The notes under the pieces were generated by a model. The model made no database searches. It was not told the DNA's origin and saw only the letters and a list, made by a program, of their open reading frames with translations. A stretch of 64,000 bases of DNA from Paenibacillus sp. CC-CFT747 (GTDB lineage Bacteria > Bacillota > Bacilli > Paenibacillales > NBRC-103111): assembly GCA_030323305.1 (NCBI GenBank), contig CP106741.1:2418501-2482500 (forward strand). The letters are read 5' to 3'. The position numbers and the translations under genes are program-made. Below, piece after piece: positions 39,292-47,805 of this stretch; the first letter of the stretch is position 1; every line of letters starts with the position of its first letter.

Positions 39292-40471
39292 GCACTTGCT
39301 GGAGAAACGCGACAAGCTTGTCGTCGGCCTTATGTCGGGCACGTCGCTGGACGGGATTGATGCCGCTATCGTGCGGATCGTCGGTACGGGAACGGACAGC
39401 CGGGCGGAGCTCGTCTCCTTCACCTCCTTGCCATTCGACAATGCATTGAGGGAGCGGCTGAAGCTCGTCTGCTCCGAGGACCGGTCGGGCACCCCTGACG
39501 TCTGCGGCATGAATTTTCATCTCGGCAGCCGGTTCGCAGACGCCGTACGCGAAGCGGTTGCGGCGGCGGGGCTGGAAGTAAGCGATATCGATCTGATCGC
39601 TTCTCACGGCCAGACGGTTTGGCACATTCCCGAAGCTTCCGCGAACGACCCGTACTTGGTGCGTTCGACGCTGCAGATCGGCGATATCAGCGTGATCGCG
39701 AAGGAAACCGGCATCGTGACGGTCGGTGATTTCCGTACCGCCGATATGGCCGTCGGCGGACAGGGCGCGCCGCTCGTGCCTTACGCCGACTTCCTGCTGC
39801 TGAGGGATGAGACAAAGGGACGTATCGCCCAGAACATCGGCGGGATCGGCAATTGTACGGCCATCCCGGCCAACGGGCAGGCGGAGCAGGTCATCGCCTT
39901 CGATACGGGACCCGGCAACATGATCATCGACCAGGCGGTGTATGAGCTGAGCGAAGGAGCCAGAACGTACGATGCCGAAGGAGCTTGGGCGGCGGAAGGA
40001 ACCGTACGGGAAGAAGCGCTGAAGGAGCTGCTTCGCCATCCGTACTTCCGGATGCCGCCGGTTAAGACGACCGGCCGTGAGATGTTCGGCAAGCCTTACG
40101 CCTCCGCCTGGATCTCCAGCATGCGGGAGTCCGGTGCTTCCGCTGCCGACATCGTCGCTACCGCGACGGCGTTCACCGCGCATTCGATCGCACGCGGTTA
40201 CCGCGATTTCGTCTTCCCGCACATGGCGGTGCACGACGTCATCGTCTCCGGCGGCGGCGCCCGCAACCGCACGCTGCTGCAGATGCTGGCGGAGCTGCTG
40301 CCGGAGCAGCGGGTGGTGACCTCCGATGAGTTCGGCCTGAATGCCGATGCCAAGGAAGCGATTGCCTTCGCTCTGCTCGGCAGCCATTTTCTGCATGGCG
40401 AGCCGAATAATATTCCGTCCGCCACCGGCGCCTCCCGCCCGACCGTCTTGGGCAAGCTGGCGCTGCCTTAG
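39284..40471 (+). CDS. anmK: Anhydro-N-acetylmuramic acid kinase
   Basis: 395 residues from ATG 39284. AnmK signature at the start (LVVGLMSGTSLDGIDAAIV), then SHGQTVWH, GDFRTADMAVGGQGAPLVPYAD, NIGGIGNCT, FDTGPGNMIID and SGGGARNRTLLQML, all family landmarks. It hydrates and phosphorylates 1,6-anhydroMurNAc to MurNAc-6-phosphate, feeding MurQ. Presence implies anhydro-muropeptides are among the imported fragments. It reads in frame with nagZ only because of the missing base just upstream; the ATGCTTAA overlap supports two separate genes. Confidence 0.9.
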   Translation: MLKHLLEKRDKLVVGLMSGTSLDGIDAAIVRIVGTGTDSRAELVSFTSLPFDNALRERLKLVCSEDRSGTPDVCGMNFHLGSRFADAVREAVAAAGLEVSDIDLIASHGQTVWHIPEASANDPYLVRSTLQIGDISVIAKETGIVTVGDFRTADMAVGGQGAPLVPYADFLLLRDETKGRIAQNIGGIGNCTAIPANGQAEQVIAFDTGPGNMIIDQAVYELSEGARTYDAEGAWAAEGTVREEALKELLRHPYFRMPPVKTTGREMFGKPYASAWISSMRESGASAADIVATATAFTAHSIARGYRDFVFPHMAVHDVIVSGGGARNRTLLQMLAELLPEQRVVTSDEFGLNADAKEAIAFALLGSHFLHGEPNNIPSATGASRPTVLGKLALP

Positions 40472-40568
40472 GGGGCGCGGCGATCCGTGGTTTTTCCTTT
40501 CGTTGATTGACGTTTGCCTCCACCTGCTTTATCGTGGATAGCATCTATTTGGCGAAGGAGGAGGCCTC

Positions 40569-41372
40569 ATGGAGCTGGTCTGGATCGCGGCGGCCGTTGG
40601 CCTGGCGGCGGTTCTTCTCTATATGCTGTTTATTTTTCCGACCCAGTGGGTCAAGGTGGAGAAGGTGGCGTATCCCTGGCCCCTTGGCATCAAGGCGCTT
40701 CAGATCAGCGACCTGCACGTGGAGAAGCTGAGGGTAAGCCCGCGGAGGCTGGAGGAAATCGTCCGCCGCGAGAAGCCGGACTATGTGCTGCTGACCGGGG
40801 ATTATACGGAGAAGGCCCGCATGCTCCCGAAGGTGGAGCGGTACGTGAAGGCCGCGACGTGCCTGGGGGTTCCGGCGTATGCCGTGCTCGGCAACCACGA
40901 CCACCATTTGGACCCGCCCGCCCTTCGGAGGCTGGTCTCCATCCTGGAGGACGCGGGGGTGCAGGTGCTGAGCAACCGCTCCGTGGAAGCGGACGGATTC
41001 CGGATTGTCGGCATTGACGATTACGGCAGCGGCAAAAGCAAGGTCGGCAAGGCGTTCCGCGACGTGAAGCCAGGTGAACCCGTCCTCGTGCTGACGCATA
41101 ACCCGAATGTCCTCCTGGGTATCCGGCAGAAATACAACTTCCTGATGGGCGGGCATTTTCACGGGATGCAGTTCCATGTTCCATTCCTGTTCCGCTACAT
41201 CCGCAAAGGGACGCTTCCGAAGCGCGGCATCTACAAAGGGCTCCACGAAGGAGAGAACGGGGCGTTCTATATCTCCAAGGGGATTGGCCAGGCCGGGCCG
41301 AATGCGCGCTTTCTGCTCCGCAGCGAGGTAACGGTGCACGAGTGGCCGGGGACGAGCGGGACGAAGCCGTGA
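40569..41372 (+). CDS. Membrane-anchored metallophosphoesterase
   Basis: Intact, 267 residues; ATG 40569 follows GGAGGAGG. One N-terminal TM helix (residues 5-25), then a calcineurin-like phosphoesterase with all metal motifs: SDLHVEK (DxH), LTGDYTEK (GDxxx), GNHDHH (GNHD/E), LTHNPN and GGHFHGMQFH (GHxH). Similar to YkuE-like enzymes acting on lipid or envelope phosphoesters. Substrate unknown. Confidence 0.85.
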   Translation: MELVWIAAAVGLAAVLLYMLFIFPTQWVKVEKVAYPWPLGIKALQISDLHVEKLRVSPRRLEEIVRREKPDYVLLTGDYTEKARMLPKVERYVKAATCLGVPAYAVLGNHDHHLDPPALRRLVSILEDAGVQVLSNRSVEADGFRIVGIDDYGSGKSKVGKAFRDVKPGEPVLVLTHNPNVLLGIRQKYNFLMGGHFHGMQFHVPFLFRYIRKGTLPKRGIYKGLHEGENGAFYISKGIGQAGPNARFLLRSEVTVHEWPGTSGTKP

Positions 41373-41476
41373 CCCGGGGACGAGAGCCAGACAGCTTAGG
41401 AAAGCGAGCCGTTCTCTTAATGGGGTTAATCGTGCCGGTCCTACAACCTTTATCCCGCTAAATAACACTTCGAATA

Positions 41477-41519
41477 AAAGGACACCCTCCTTCCTTGATC
41501 AGGGAGAAGGGTGTCCTTT
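41477..41519. terminator. Bidirectional terminator between converging genes
   Basis: Long inverted repeat (AAAGGACACCCT with AGGGTGTCCTTT and inner CTTCCT/AGGGAG pairing) between the phosphoesterase and the convergent glyoxalase gene. Confidence 0.85.
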
Positions 41520-41558
41520 CATTTTGTAAGATGAGCCAGGATAGCTAAATGGCAGGCG

Positions 41559-41966
41559 CTAGCTGTTCCGCTGGGGAGAGTCGGGGTGGAGCTCCATGAA
41601 CTCAATCCGGTTCCCGTCGGGGTCCTTCGCCCAGCATTGGTAGTTGCGGTCCTTTCCCTGCTTTGGCTCTACGTCAAGCGTAACCCCCTTGGAGCGGAGG
41701 TGGTCCGCCACTGCCTGAATGTCCTCCACCTCGAGACACAGATGGTCGTACCCGATGCGGCGCTCGACCGGATCCGGTTTGTTTTCCCCGCCATAGAAGA
41801 GCTCGATGAACTGCCCGTTCCCGATCTTGATGTACTCGATCCACGGGTTTCCCGCATCATCCTTCAGGTCAAACGCCTTCTGGAAGCCGAGCACCCCGCA
41901 GTAAAACTCCAGCGAGCGCTCCATATCCTGCACCTTTAACGCGATGTGTCCGATTTGTTTGATCAT
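41559..41966 (-). CDS. VOC family protein (glyoxalase I-like)
   Basis: Intact 135-residue single-domain vicinal-oxygen-chelate protein. Metal ligands are in the expected places: His in IGHIALKV, Glu in GQFIELFYG, His in YDHLCLEVED and Glu in GNRIEFMEL, the H-E-H-E set of glyoxalase I. The C-terminus is charged. Could be a lactoylglutathione-lyase-like or bacillithiol-linked enzyme; other VOC functions are possible. Confidence 0.83.
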   Translation of the reverse strand: MIKQIGHIALKVQDMERSLEFYCGVLGFQKAFDLKDDAGNPWIEYIKIGNGQFIELFYGGENKPDPVERRIGYDHLCLEVEDIQAVADHLRSKGVTLDVEPKQGKDRNYQCWAKDPDGNRIEFMELHPDSPQRNS

Positions 41967-42046
41967 CGTGGGCGCCTCCTTGTCTTGGGGTTTGTTGCTT
42001 TCTAGGCCGATTACTGTTTAACGATAAAAGAGATCACACCGGCACG

Positions 42047-42229
42047 CTAATGAATCGTACAAGGCTTATCCGCGCCAAAATGACCCGTTGTCATTTCTAA
42101 CGAATCGACAACACGCTAAACGCTCTTTTTCGAGTCAAAAGGGGCACGCGGCCGCGAATAGCGTTGCCAGGATTCGTTAGAATCGCCGCGGGCCATTTTC
42201 TGCGTCATAAAGTGAGGAGGGTTCGTTAG
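42047..42229. repeat. Inverted pair of about 62-bp repeat units
   Basis: Left unit 42047-42108 begins CTAATGAATC and ends CTAACGAATC. Right unit 42171-42229 is the same in reverse orientation (GATTCGTTAG ... GGTTCGTTAG). Aligned after reversal they share the 10-mers at both ends, about 50 bp apart, plus inner TTAT-CGC and AAAATG-CCCG blocks. Between them is about 62 bp of unrelated sequence. The whole gap 41967-42396 contains no gene. Confidence 0.6.
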
Positions 42230-42242
42230 CCGCCCGAAGCCA

Positions 42243-42288
42243 AAGAAGCTGTCTCCCTGCACCATGATCGGCTTGGGGACAGCTTCTT
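42243..42288 (-). terminator. Terminator-like hairpin of the aldo/keto reductase gene
   Basis: An 11-bp perfect stem (AAGAAGCTGTC with GACAGCTTCTT), then CTTTGG on the minus strand. It lies about 110 bases after the reductase stop. Confidence 0.55.
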
Positions 42289-42396
42289 CCATGCTCCCGC
42301 TGATGCGGACCGGGAGGCAGCGTCCGCGCAGCCGCCCTATCGTGGGCCCTAGGCGGCCCTAACGCCCTGCGCTAACTACGCCGCGCAGAGACGCGC

Positions 42397-43372
42397 TTAC
42401 CAGGCGTACGCTTCCGGCGCCGGCTTGCCCGGTCCCGGGAAGATCTCGTCGAGCTTCTTCAGCGTGTCGGCGTCCAGCGTAACCTCGGGCACGCGCAGCG
42501 AATCCTCGAGCTGCTCGATCGTCCGCGGCCCGATGATCGGCGCCGTGACGGCCGAGTGGTTCAGCACCCACGCCAGCGCGATGACGTCCTCGCTCTCGCC
42601 GAGCTCGCGGCAGAGGGCGGAGAACCGCTCGAGCTGGCTTCGGTGCTTCTCCACCTGCTCGGTCGAGCGGGCGCTGCGGGAGCCTTTGCCGCTAAGCGCA
42701 TTGCGGCCGAGCAGGCCGCCGGCCAGCGGGCTCCACGGGATCACGCCGAGCCCGAGCTTCTCGGCCGCAGGCAGCACCTCGAGCTCCGGCAGCCGCGCGA
42801 GCAGGTTGTACTTGTGCTGTTCGGAGACGAGCCCCAGGAAATGGCGCGCCTTGGCTTCGGCCTGGGCGAAGGCGATGTGCCACCCGGCAAAGTTACTTGA
42901 GCCGATGTAGCCGACCTTGCCGTGGTTCACGAGCGACTCGAACACTCCCCACAGCTCGTCCCAGCTGACGTTTCTATCGATATGATGCATTTGGTACAAT
43001 TCAATATGATCGGTTTGCAACCGCTTTAGCGAAGCCTCGACATGGCGCCGGATTTTGTACGCGGATAAGCCGCGCTCCGAGTTCGGCCCGTCATGAGGGT
43101 CGCCCATCTCGCCGTACACCTTCGTGGCGAGCACGACCTTCTCGCGCCGTCCGCCGCCCTGGGCGAACCAGCGGCCGATGATCTCCTCGGTCCAGCCTCT
43201 TTTTCGGACCCGCCATAGACGTTGGCCGTATCAAAAAATTGATGCCCGCATCCAGGGCGGCATCCATAATCCGGAACGCATCCTTCTCTTCCGTCTCCGG
43301 TCCGAAGTTCATCGTTCCCAGGCATAACTGGCTCACCTTCAAGCCAGACCTTCCCAAATAGCTGTACTTCAT
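42397..43372 (-). CDS. Aldo/keto reductase, frame broken twice
   Basis: About 325 residues. N-terminus KYSYLGRSGLKVSQLCLGTMNFGPETEE, then DAGINFFDTANVYGG with the catalytic Asp and Tyr once a T is restored in the T6 run near 43234. An A restored in the A5 run (coding strand) near 43205 gives SEKRGWTEEIIGRWF. KVYGEMGD and ELYQMHHIDRNVSWDE carry the conserved Lys and His. C-terminal IGPRTIEQLEDSL binds NADPH. Cytoplasmic carbonyl reductase of the YajO/IolS type. Confidence 0.85.
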
Positions 43373-43451
43373 GTTTCATCTCCCACTTTCCTCATGATTT
43401 TGGCAAAACCCATTCTCTGTGAAGATTTGGCTCCGATGAACACTTCCATTG

Positions 43452-43467
43452 TATAGAAGTTTCTATA
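43452..43467. promoter_or_regulatory. Palindrome upstream of the aldo/keto reductase, possible operator
   Basis: Perfect 16-bp palindrome TATAGAAGTTTCTATA, 80 bases before the reductase start and overlapping a TATACA-like -10 on the minus strand. Regulator unknown; the MarR gene nearby is one candidate. Confidence 0.4.
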
Positions 43468-43541
43468 GAGAAGAAAGTAGTGAAAACCTTTTCTATTGCT
43501 ATTCTATCGATAGTTGCTTTACTGGAGGTTAGTGCCTTGCC

Positions 43542-44026
43542 TCAGGGGAGGCGGCGCAGCGCGAGGATGAAGGAAGCCAAAGAAGCCAAGGAGGCGATCG
43601 TCCGCACATGGTTCCAAACAACCCAGTGGGTTAAATAATGCTGCCACACCTTCGAACCTAGGGAACTGCCGGGGTCAACGGCGGCGAGCGCGTCGTTAAG
43701 CGGTACGTTAAAAACGATGGTGACAAGAAATGCGCCCGCCAAATAGAACAGACTGCCCATGAGGAGATACAGCGCGCCTGGCGTCCCCAGCCGCATAAAC
43801 GATACGCCCCCAGAACGACGGAAGTCAAGGCCGTTCCCATGAAAACGAAGCTGAAAAGGGTTTGCAGGATGGTCATGTTGATCCACTGCATCGCAGCGAT
43901 CCCTTGCGAGGCCGGCAGCCTGGCAAGCGCGGTCATGACGAAGGTAGAGAAAGCGAAGAATATGCCAGCGATTACCCCCGAACCGAGTGAGGATAGATAG
44001 GTAAGTCCGATGAGCCATTTAGCCAA
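43542..44026 (-). CDS. DUF1772 (anthrone oxygenase-like) membrane protein, frame broken once
   Basis: About 161 residues with four TM helices. The N-terminal AGIFFAFSTFVMTALARLP and the later NVPLNDALAAVDPGSS and HWVVWNHVRTIASLAS are typical of DUF1772 proteins. One T missing near 43800 (coding strand) breaks the frame; repair reads GAYRFMRLGTPGALYLL. Lies between the MarR gene and the aldo/keto reductase on the same strand. Function of bacterial members is unclear. Confidence 0.78.
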
Positions 44027-44160
44027 GGAACTTCATCTCCTTTAATTGTTTGTACAAGCAAATATAAAGGGAAGGGAGTTTGGTTGAGTTCCTCCCTCAC
44101 TTCCGTTTGCTTCCTTTTGCGTTCCTTCGCCTTCCCAAGGTAAGGGAATTTCCCCGGGCT

Positions 44161-44639
44161 CTATTCGCTCCCGCCTGTTGGATGTTCCAGCCGGTTGCAG
44201 ACTTCATACAGTTGGAGTGACAGGTCGTCTCCTTGCTCGCCCAGGATCAGCTTGTATTGTCCGCGGAGCTTATTCCAGCACTGGTGAAGAACCGCTTCGA
44301 GCGATTTGCCTTGGTCCGTAGCATAGATCAGCGACAACCGGCCGTCCATTCGGCTGTAAAGGAGCTGCTTGGCCGCTAGCTTCTCGATCAGCCTGGTCAC
44401 GGTGGATGGCTGCAGGTGAAGAAGCTGGCCCAGTTCCTTTTGCGAGATGCCCTCTTTCTCATAAAGAGCCATGAGCAGGAAGGCACCTGAGGGGAAACGC
44501 CGCTGGAGGCGAATGTGTCCTCCGCCATTTTCGTAATGATCCGTCCGAGACGGTTGGCAGAAAAATAGAGACATTCTTTGAAGTAAACTTCGAGCACGCG
44601 GAAGACCTCGTTTCGGAAAAAAGAAATTTGTTTGCTCAT
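44161..44639 (-). CDS. MarR family transcriptional regulator, frame broken once
   Basis: About 159 residues from ATG 44639 (MSKQISFFRNEVFRVLEVYFKE). A C restored in the coding-strand CCCC near 44492 joins it to SGAFLLMALYEKEGISQKELGQLLHLQPSTVTRLIEKLAAKQLL (winged HTH) and RMDGRLSLIYATDQGKSL (wing). First gene of a minus-strand series with DUF1772 and the aldo/keto reductase, which it may control. Confidence 0.82.
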
Positions 44640-44746
44640 ACAAACGTATACTATTTACCGGAAATTGTAAATAGCCTAACGATTCTACCTAAGCAAGCCG
44701 CCGGATTAGGCTCAGGAAGGAGAACTCCCCGCTGCTGCCGCCCCTC

Positions 44747-44785
44747 TTAACAAAACCTACACACTACTCTTATTCTCTTTTAACA
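44747..44785 (+). promoter_or_regulatory. PhoP box (four tandem hexamers)
   Basis: TTAACA, TACACA, CTTATT and TTAACA follow each other with exactly 5 bp between, an 11-bp period, matching the TT(A/T/C)ACA repeat bound by B. subtilis-type PhoP. A TATCGT or TATTCT downstream could be the -10. It lies 56 bases before the phosphatase start. Confidence 0.72.
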
Positions 44786-44840
44786 AAGGAGGTCTATCGT
44801 TAAGAGGCAAGGTATTCTCCAAGCGAAAGGTAGAGGGTGT

Positions 44841-47042
44841 ATGAATAAGAAAACGGCAAAACTTCTGGCTCCGGTACTGGGTTTGTCTCTCCTGGTTCCT
44901 TCGGTGTTCCCTTTAACCGCCCAAGCGGCTTCTCCGAACAAGATCAAATCGGTGGAATTCGAAGGAATGGCGGCGCCAGCCACTCCGGAGGACATGGCCA
45001 AAGCGTATTCCCAGGCATCGCTTAAGGTGACCTTTGAGGACGGAGGCGTGCAGTCTTACCCGCTGACGTATAAAACCCTTTTCAAATCCACGGATAAAAT
45101 CAACGGAACCCCGGCCGGAATGGCCATCGATGTGAACGGCAAGCCGATTATGGACAACAGCGTACCCGGCAGCCCGGTTCCTTTCGTCTCCGATGCCCCG
45201 GACTCCAACAGCCTCCTGGAGGTAAAAGGAGCCAAACCGACCGGACTCGGCGGCAACCCGCTGTCCCTGCTGACGCACTATGAGTACATCACGAGCGACA
45301 ACGCCGGTAAATCCGCCTACGGGATCGTTCCGGCCTCTATCTCCCTCACCACGCTTGACCAGGACAAGAAAACGGGCGAGCTGAAAGCGACCGATCTGAA
45401 GAAGGTCGACTTCTCCCAAGCGGGCGGCCTGTGGATTCCGTGCAACGGGTCCCTGACCCCTTGGAACACCCACCTGAGCAGTGAAGAGTACGAGCCGGAT
45501 GCCCGCGCTTTTGAGAAGGATCCGACCCAGACGTACCTTGGCGCTTACACAAAGGCTTTCTACCAGGACGACAACGCCGTGGTGAACCCGTATTCCGTCG
45601 GCTTCATTCCAGAGGTTACGGTGAACAAGGACGGCTCCTCGAGCGTCGTCAAGCACTACAGCCTGGGCCGCTTCTCCCATGAGCTCGGCAAAGTCGCTCC
45701 CGACCGCCGGACGGTGTTCTTCGGCGATGACGGTGGCAACACGATGATGTTCCTCTATGTCGCCGACAAGGCCGAGGACCTCTCCGCCGGAACGCTCTAT
45801 GCGGCCAAATGGCAGCAGACCAGCGACGAGAACGGAGGAGCGGCCGACCTGCAGTGGATCCCGCTCGGCCATGCCAGCGACAGCGAAATCAAAACGTACA
45901 TCGACCAGAACCTGAAGTTCAGCGATATTTTTGAAACGGCGGATAAGGATACGGAAGGCTTCACGAAGATCAAAACCTACCCAAGCGGCAAAATGGAATG
46001 GCTCAAGGTGAAGCCGGACATGGAGAAAGCAGCAGCCTTCCTGGAATCCCGCCGCTACGGCGCCATCCTCGGCGCGACCTCGGAATTCAACAAGATGGAG
46101 GGCGTGACCGTTAACCAGAAGGACAACAAGCTTTATGTCGCCATGTCCTATGTTGAGAAGAGCATGGAGAAGGATGCCAAAGGCCAAGATCCCGCGGACC
46201 ACATTCAGGTGAAGAAGCTGAAGGCCGGGGCGACCTATGAGCTGGCGCTGAAGGGCGGGCAGACGGATGCTGGCCAGAAGGCGATCGACAGCGATTATGT
46301 ACCGGCTTCGATGAAAGGACTGGTGATTGGTGAGGACCTGGCGAAAGCGGATGAAAAGGGCAATACGGCGGCTGTCGACAAAGTGGCCAACCCCGACAAC
46401 CTCTCTTATTCCGAGAGCCTGAGGACGCTCTTCATCGGGGAAGATAGCGGCATGCACGCGAACAACTTCCTCTGGGCGTATAACGTCGATACCGGCAAGC
46501 TGTCCCGCATCCTGTCCGTACCGGCCGGAGCGGAAGCCACCGGGCTTCAAGTGGTGGACGACCTGAACGGGTTCGGCTACATCATGAGCAATCTCCAGCA
46601 TCCCGGCGACGAAATGATTCTCCCGGACGAGCTGAAGAAGCAGGTGGAAGTCCACATTAACGAGCTGTGGGACAACAAGAAATCCGGCTCCGTCGGCTAC
46701 CTGAGCGGACTTCCGGCCTTGAAGGACATCAAGCGGGAAAACGGGAATAATGGAGGCAATGGCAACAACGGCAACAACGGAAACAATGGCAACGGCGATA
46801 ACGGCCAACACCAAGGCCGTGTTCTTCTCCGCGACATCGCGGAGGCCGTGGGTGCCAAGGTGGAGTGGAACAATAGCGACCGCAGCGTGAGCGTAACGTG
46901 GAAGGGCAAAGCTTTCGTCGTGAAGATCGGAGAAGCGAGCGCCTGGGTCGACGGGAAGCGGGTCGAACTGGACTCCAAGGTCGAGCTAGAGAACGAGCGG
47001 ACTGTTCTTCCGGCCGGCGAGCTGGAGAGCTTTTTGAAATAA
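44841..47042 (+). CDS. Secreted PhoX-like phosphatase with a C-terminal copper-amine-oxidase-N-like (stalk) domain
   Basis: 733 residues, intact. Signal peptide 1-29 (PLTAQAA), then a DUF839/PhoX body of about 600 residues. Landmarks: WIPCNGSLTPWNTHLSSEEYEPDA with the Cys/Glu metal region, SVGFIPEVTV, HYSLGRFSHELGKVAPDRRTVFFGDDGG and LFIGEDSGMHANNFLWAYNV. A Gly/Asn linker (about 636-655) leads to a 70-residue stalk domain (LLRDIAEAVGAKVEWN). PhoX enzymes are Ca/Fe alkaline phosphatases. The Pho box upstream supports phosphate-starvation control. A Pit phosphate transporter lies 14 kb downstream. Confidence 0.85.
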   Translation: MNKKTAKLLAPVLGLSLLVPSVFPLTAQAASPNKIKSVEFEGMAAPATPEDMAKAYSQASLKVTFEDGGVQSYPLTYKTLFKSTDKINGTPAGMAIDVNGKPIMDNSVPGSPVPFVSDAPDSNSLLEVKGAKPTGLGGNPLSLLTHYEYITSDNAGKSAYGIVPASISLTTLDQDKKTGELKATDLKKVDFSQAGGLWIPCNGSLTPWNTHLSSEEYEPDARAFEKDPTQTYLGAYTKAFYQDDNAVVNPYSVGFIPEVTVNKDGSSSVVKHYSLGRFSHELGKVAPDRRTVFFGDDGGNTMMFLYVADKAEDLSAGTLYAAKWQQTSDENGGAADLQWIPLGHASDSEIKTYIDQNLKFSDIFETADKDTEGFTKIKTYPSGKMEWLKVKPDMEKAAAFLESRRYGAILGATSEFNKMEGVTVNQKDNKLYVAMSYVEKSMEKDAKGQDPADHIQVKKLKAGATYELALKGGQTDAGQKAIDSDYVPASMKGLVIGEDLAKADEKGNTAAVDKVANPDNLSYSESLRTLFIGEDSGMHANNFLWAYNVDTGKLSRILSVPAGAEATGLQVVDDLNGFGYIMSNLQHPGDEMILPDELKKQVEVHINELWDNKKSGSVGYLSGLPALKDIKRENGNNGGNGNNGNNGNNGNGDNGQHQGRVLLRDIAEAVGAKVEWNNSDRSVSVTWKGKAFVVKIGEASAWVDGKRVELDSKVELENERTVLPAGELESFLK

Positions 47043-47079
47043 GAGAAACGGTTCGACACGAGCCGGGTCAGCCATCTAT

Positions 47080-47120
47080 CCCTGGAAGGAGCTCTTGCAG
47101 CTTCGACCGGGGATTTTTTA
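47080..47120 (+). terminator. Rho-independent terminator
   Basis: CCCTGG pairs with CCGGGG (one wobble) across a long loop and is followed by six T. Confidence 0.6.
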
Positions 47121-47135
47121 TTTGACAACAATTCC

Positions 47136-47165
47136 TTGACTGGAATATTCCTTTATTGGTATATT
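47136..47165 (+). promoter_or_regulatory. Promoter with palindromic operator of the ArsR gene
   Basis: TTGACT at 47136-47141 and TATATT at 47160-47165 (18 bp). The 10-bp palindrome GGAATATTCC (47142-47151) lies in the spacer, and ATTCC/GGAAT repeats flank the -35: a likely autoregulatory site. Confidence 0.55.
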
Positions 47166-47263
47166 GTAAGCAAAAGGAGAAGGGGTGCCAGGTGTGCTTT
47201 TGTCCTCCATGGTCAGAACGGCTAATCCGGCCCCCCTTCGTTCAGCGTCTGGAGTGGAGTCTA

Positions 47264-47674
47264 ATGATGAAGGAGAAAATTTTCGGCGCTTTGGCCGAGC
47301 CGAACCGGTTCAGCATCGTGGAGCTTCTCCGGGAGGGTCCCCTCACCGTGGGGGAAATCGCCGAGCGGCTCGGGCTTCAGCAGCCCCAGGCTTCCAAGCA
47401 TCTCCGGGTGCTCAGCGAGGCGGGATTGGTGGAGGTACAGCCCTCCGCCAACCGGCGCATTTACAAGCTGCGCTCCCAGTCGCTTATCGAGCTGGGAGAC
47501 TGGCTGGAGTCGTTCCGCTCCGTGTGGGATGAGCGCTTCGGCTATCTGGATGAATACCTGCGGGGTCTCTTGGGGGCAAGTAAGCTCGTCCTTCCGCGCC
47601 AGGCGTTCCTTCTTACGTCCCCAGCGTCACTTCTTCCTTACCCCTTAATCCGTCAACCCGATGAATGTTCCTAG
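47264..47674 (+). CDS. ArsR family transcriptional regulator
   Basis: ATG 47264 follows GGAGTGGAG. Winged HTH: ALAEPNRFSIVELLREGPLTVGEIAERLGLQQPQASKHLRVLSEAGLV. No metal-binding Cys motif, so it is of the SdpR/non-metal type. The last 30 residues (from about 107) look unnatural. Adding one G to the G5 run at 47572-47576 would stop the protein at 47581-47583 after LLGGK, about 106 residues, the usual length. Probably autoregulatory. No obvious target gene follows. Confidence 0.75.
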   Translation: MMKEKIFGALAEPNRFSIVELLREGPLTVGEIAERLGLQQPQASKHLRVLSEAGLVEVQPSANRRIYKLRSQSLIELGDWLESFRSVWDERFGYLDEYLRGLLGASKLVLPRQAFLLTSPASLLPYPLIRQPDECS

Positions 47675-47685
47675 TCTAGAGAGCG

Positions 47686-47712
47686 AGCGGTCCCTTCCGG
47701 GACCGCTCTATT
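47686..47712 (+). terminator. Rho-independent terminator
   Basis: Perfect 9-bp stem AGCGGTCCC / GGGACCGCT, TTCC loop, then CTATTTTC. Confidence 0.75.
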
Positions 47713-47805
47713 TTCATTTTGTTAAGAAATCTGGACGTTAGTACCAATCGCCTCTACAATTAGGGCAGTAATCCAATCCAGTAGAATATTTATGGGGGAT
47801 GTCCA

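Noticed and set aside
39245..40396. 383-codon minus-strand frame under anmK
   Set aside because: Antisense shadow without start signal or motifs; AnmK signatures are on the plus strand.
37721..40471. A real 916-residue NagZ-AnmK enzyme
   Set aside because: The frame begins out of phase with NagZ's true start and depends on two lost bases; separate genes explain the sequence better.
43531..43545. Fourth copy of the AGTGCCTT repeat
   Set aside because: Only the first eight or so bases match and the inner blocks and right arm are absent.
46741..46806. Short repeats coding Gly/Asn as a possible CRISPR or tandem-repeat locus
   Set aside because: They are codon repeats of the protein linker in the PhoX-like gene, with no spacer structure.
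44913..46814. 633-codon open frame on the minus strand under the PhoX-like gene
   Set aside because: It is an antisense shadow of a GC-rich gene: no ribosome site, no recognisable motifs, while the plus strand carries a full signal peptide and PhoX signatures.
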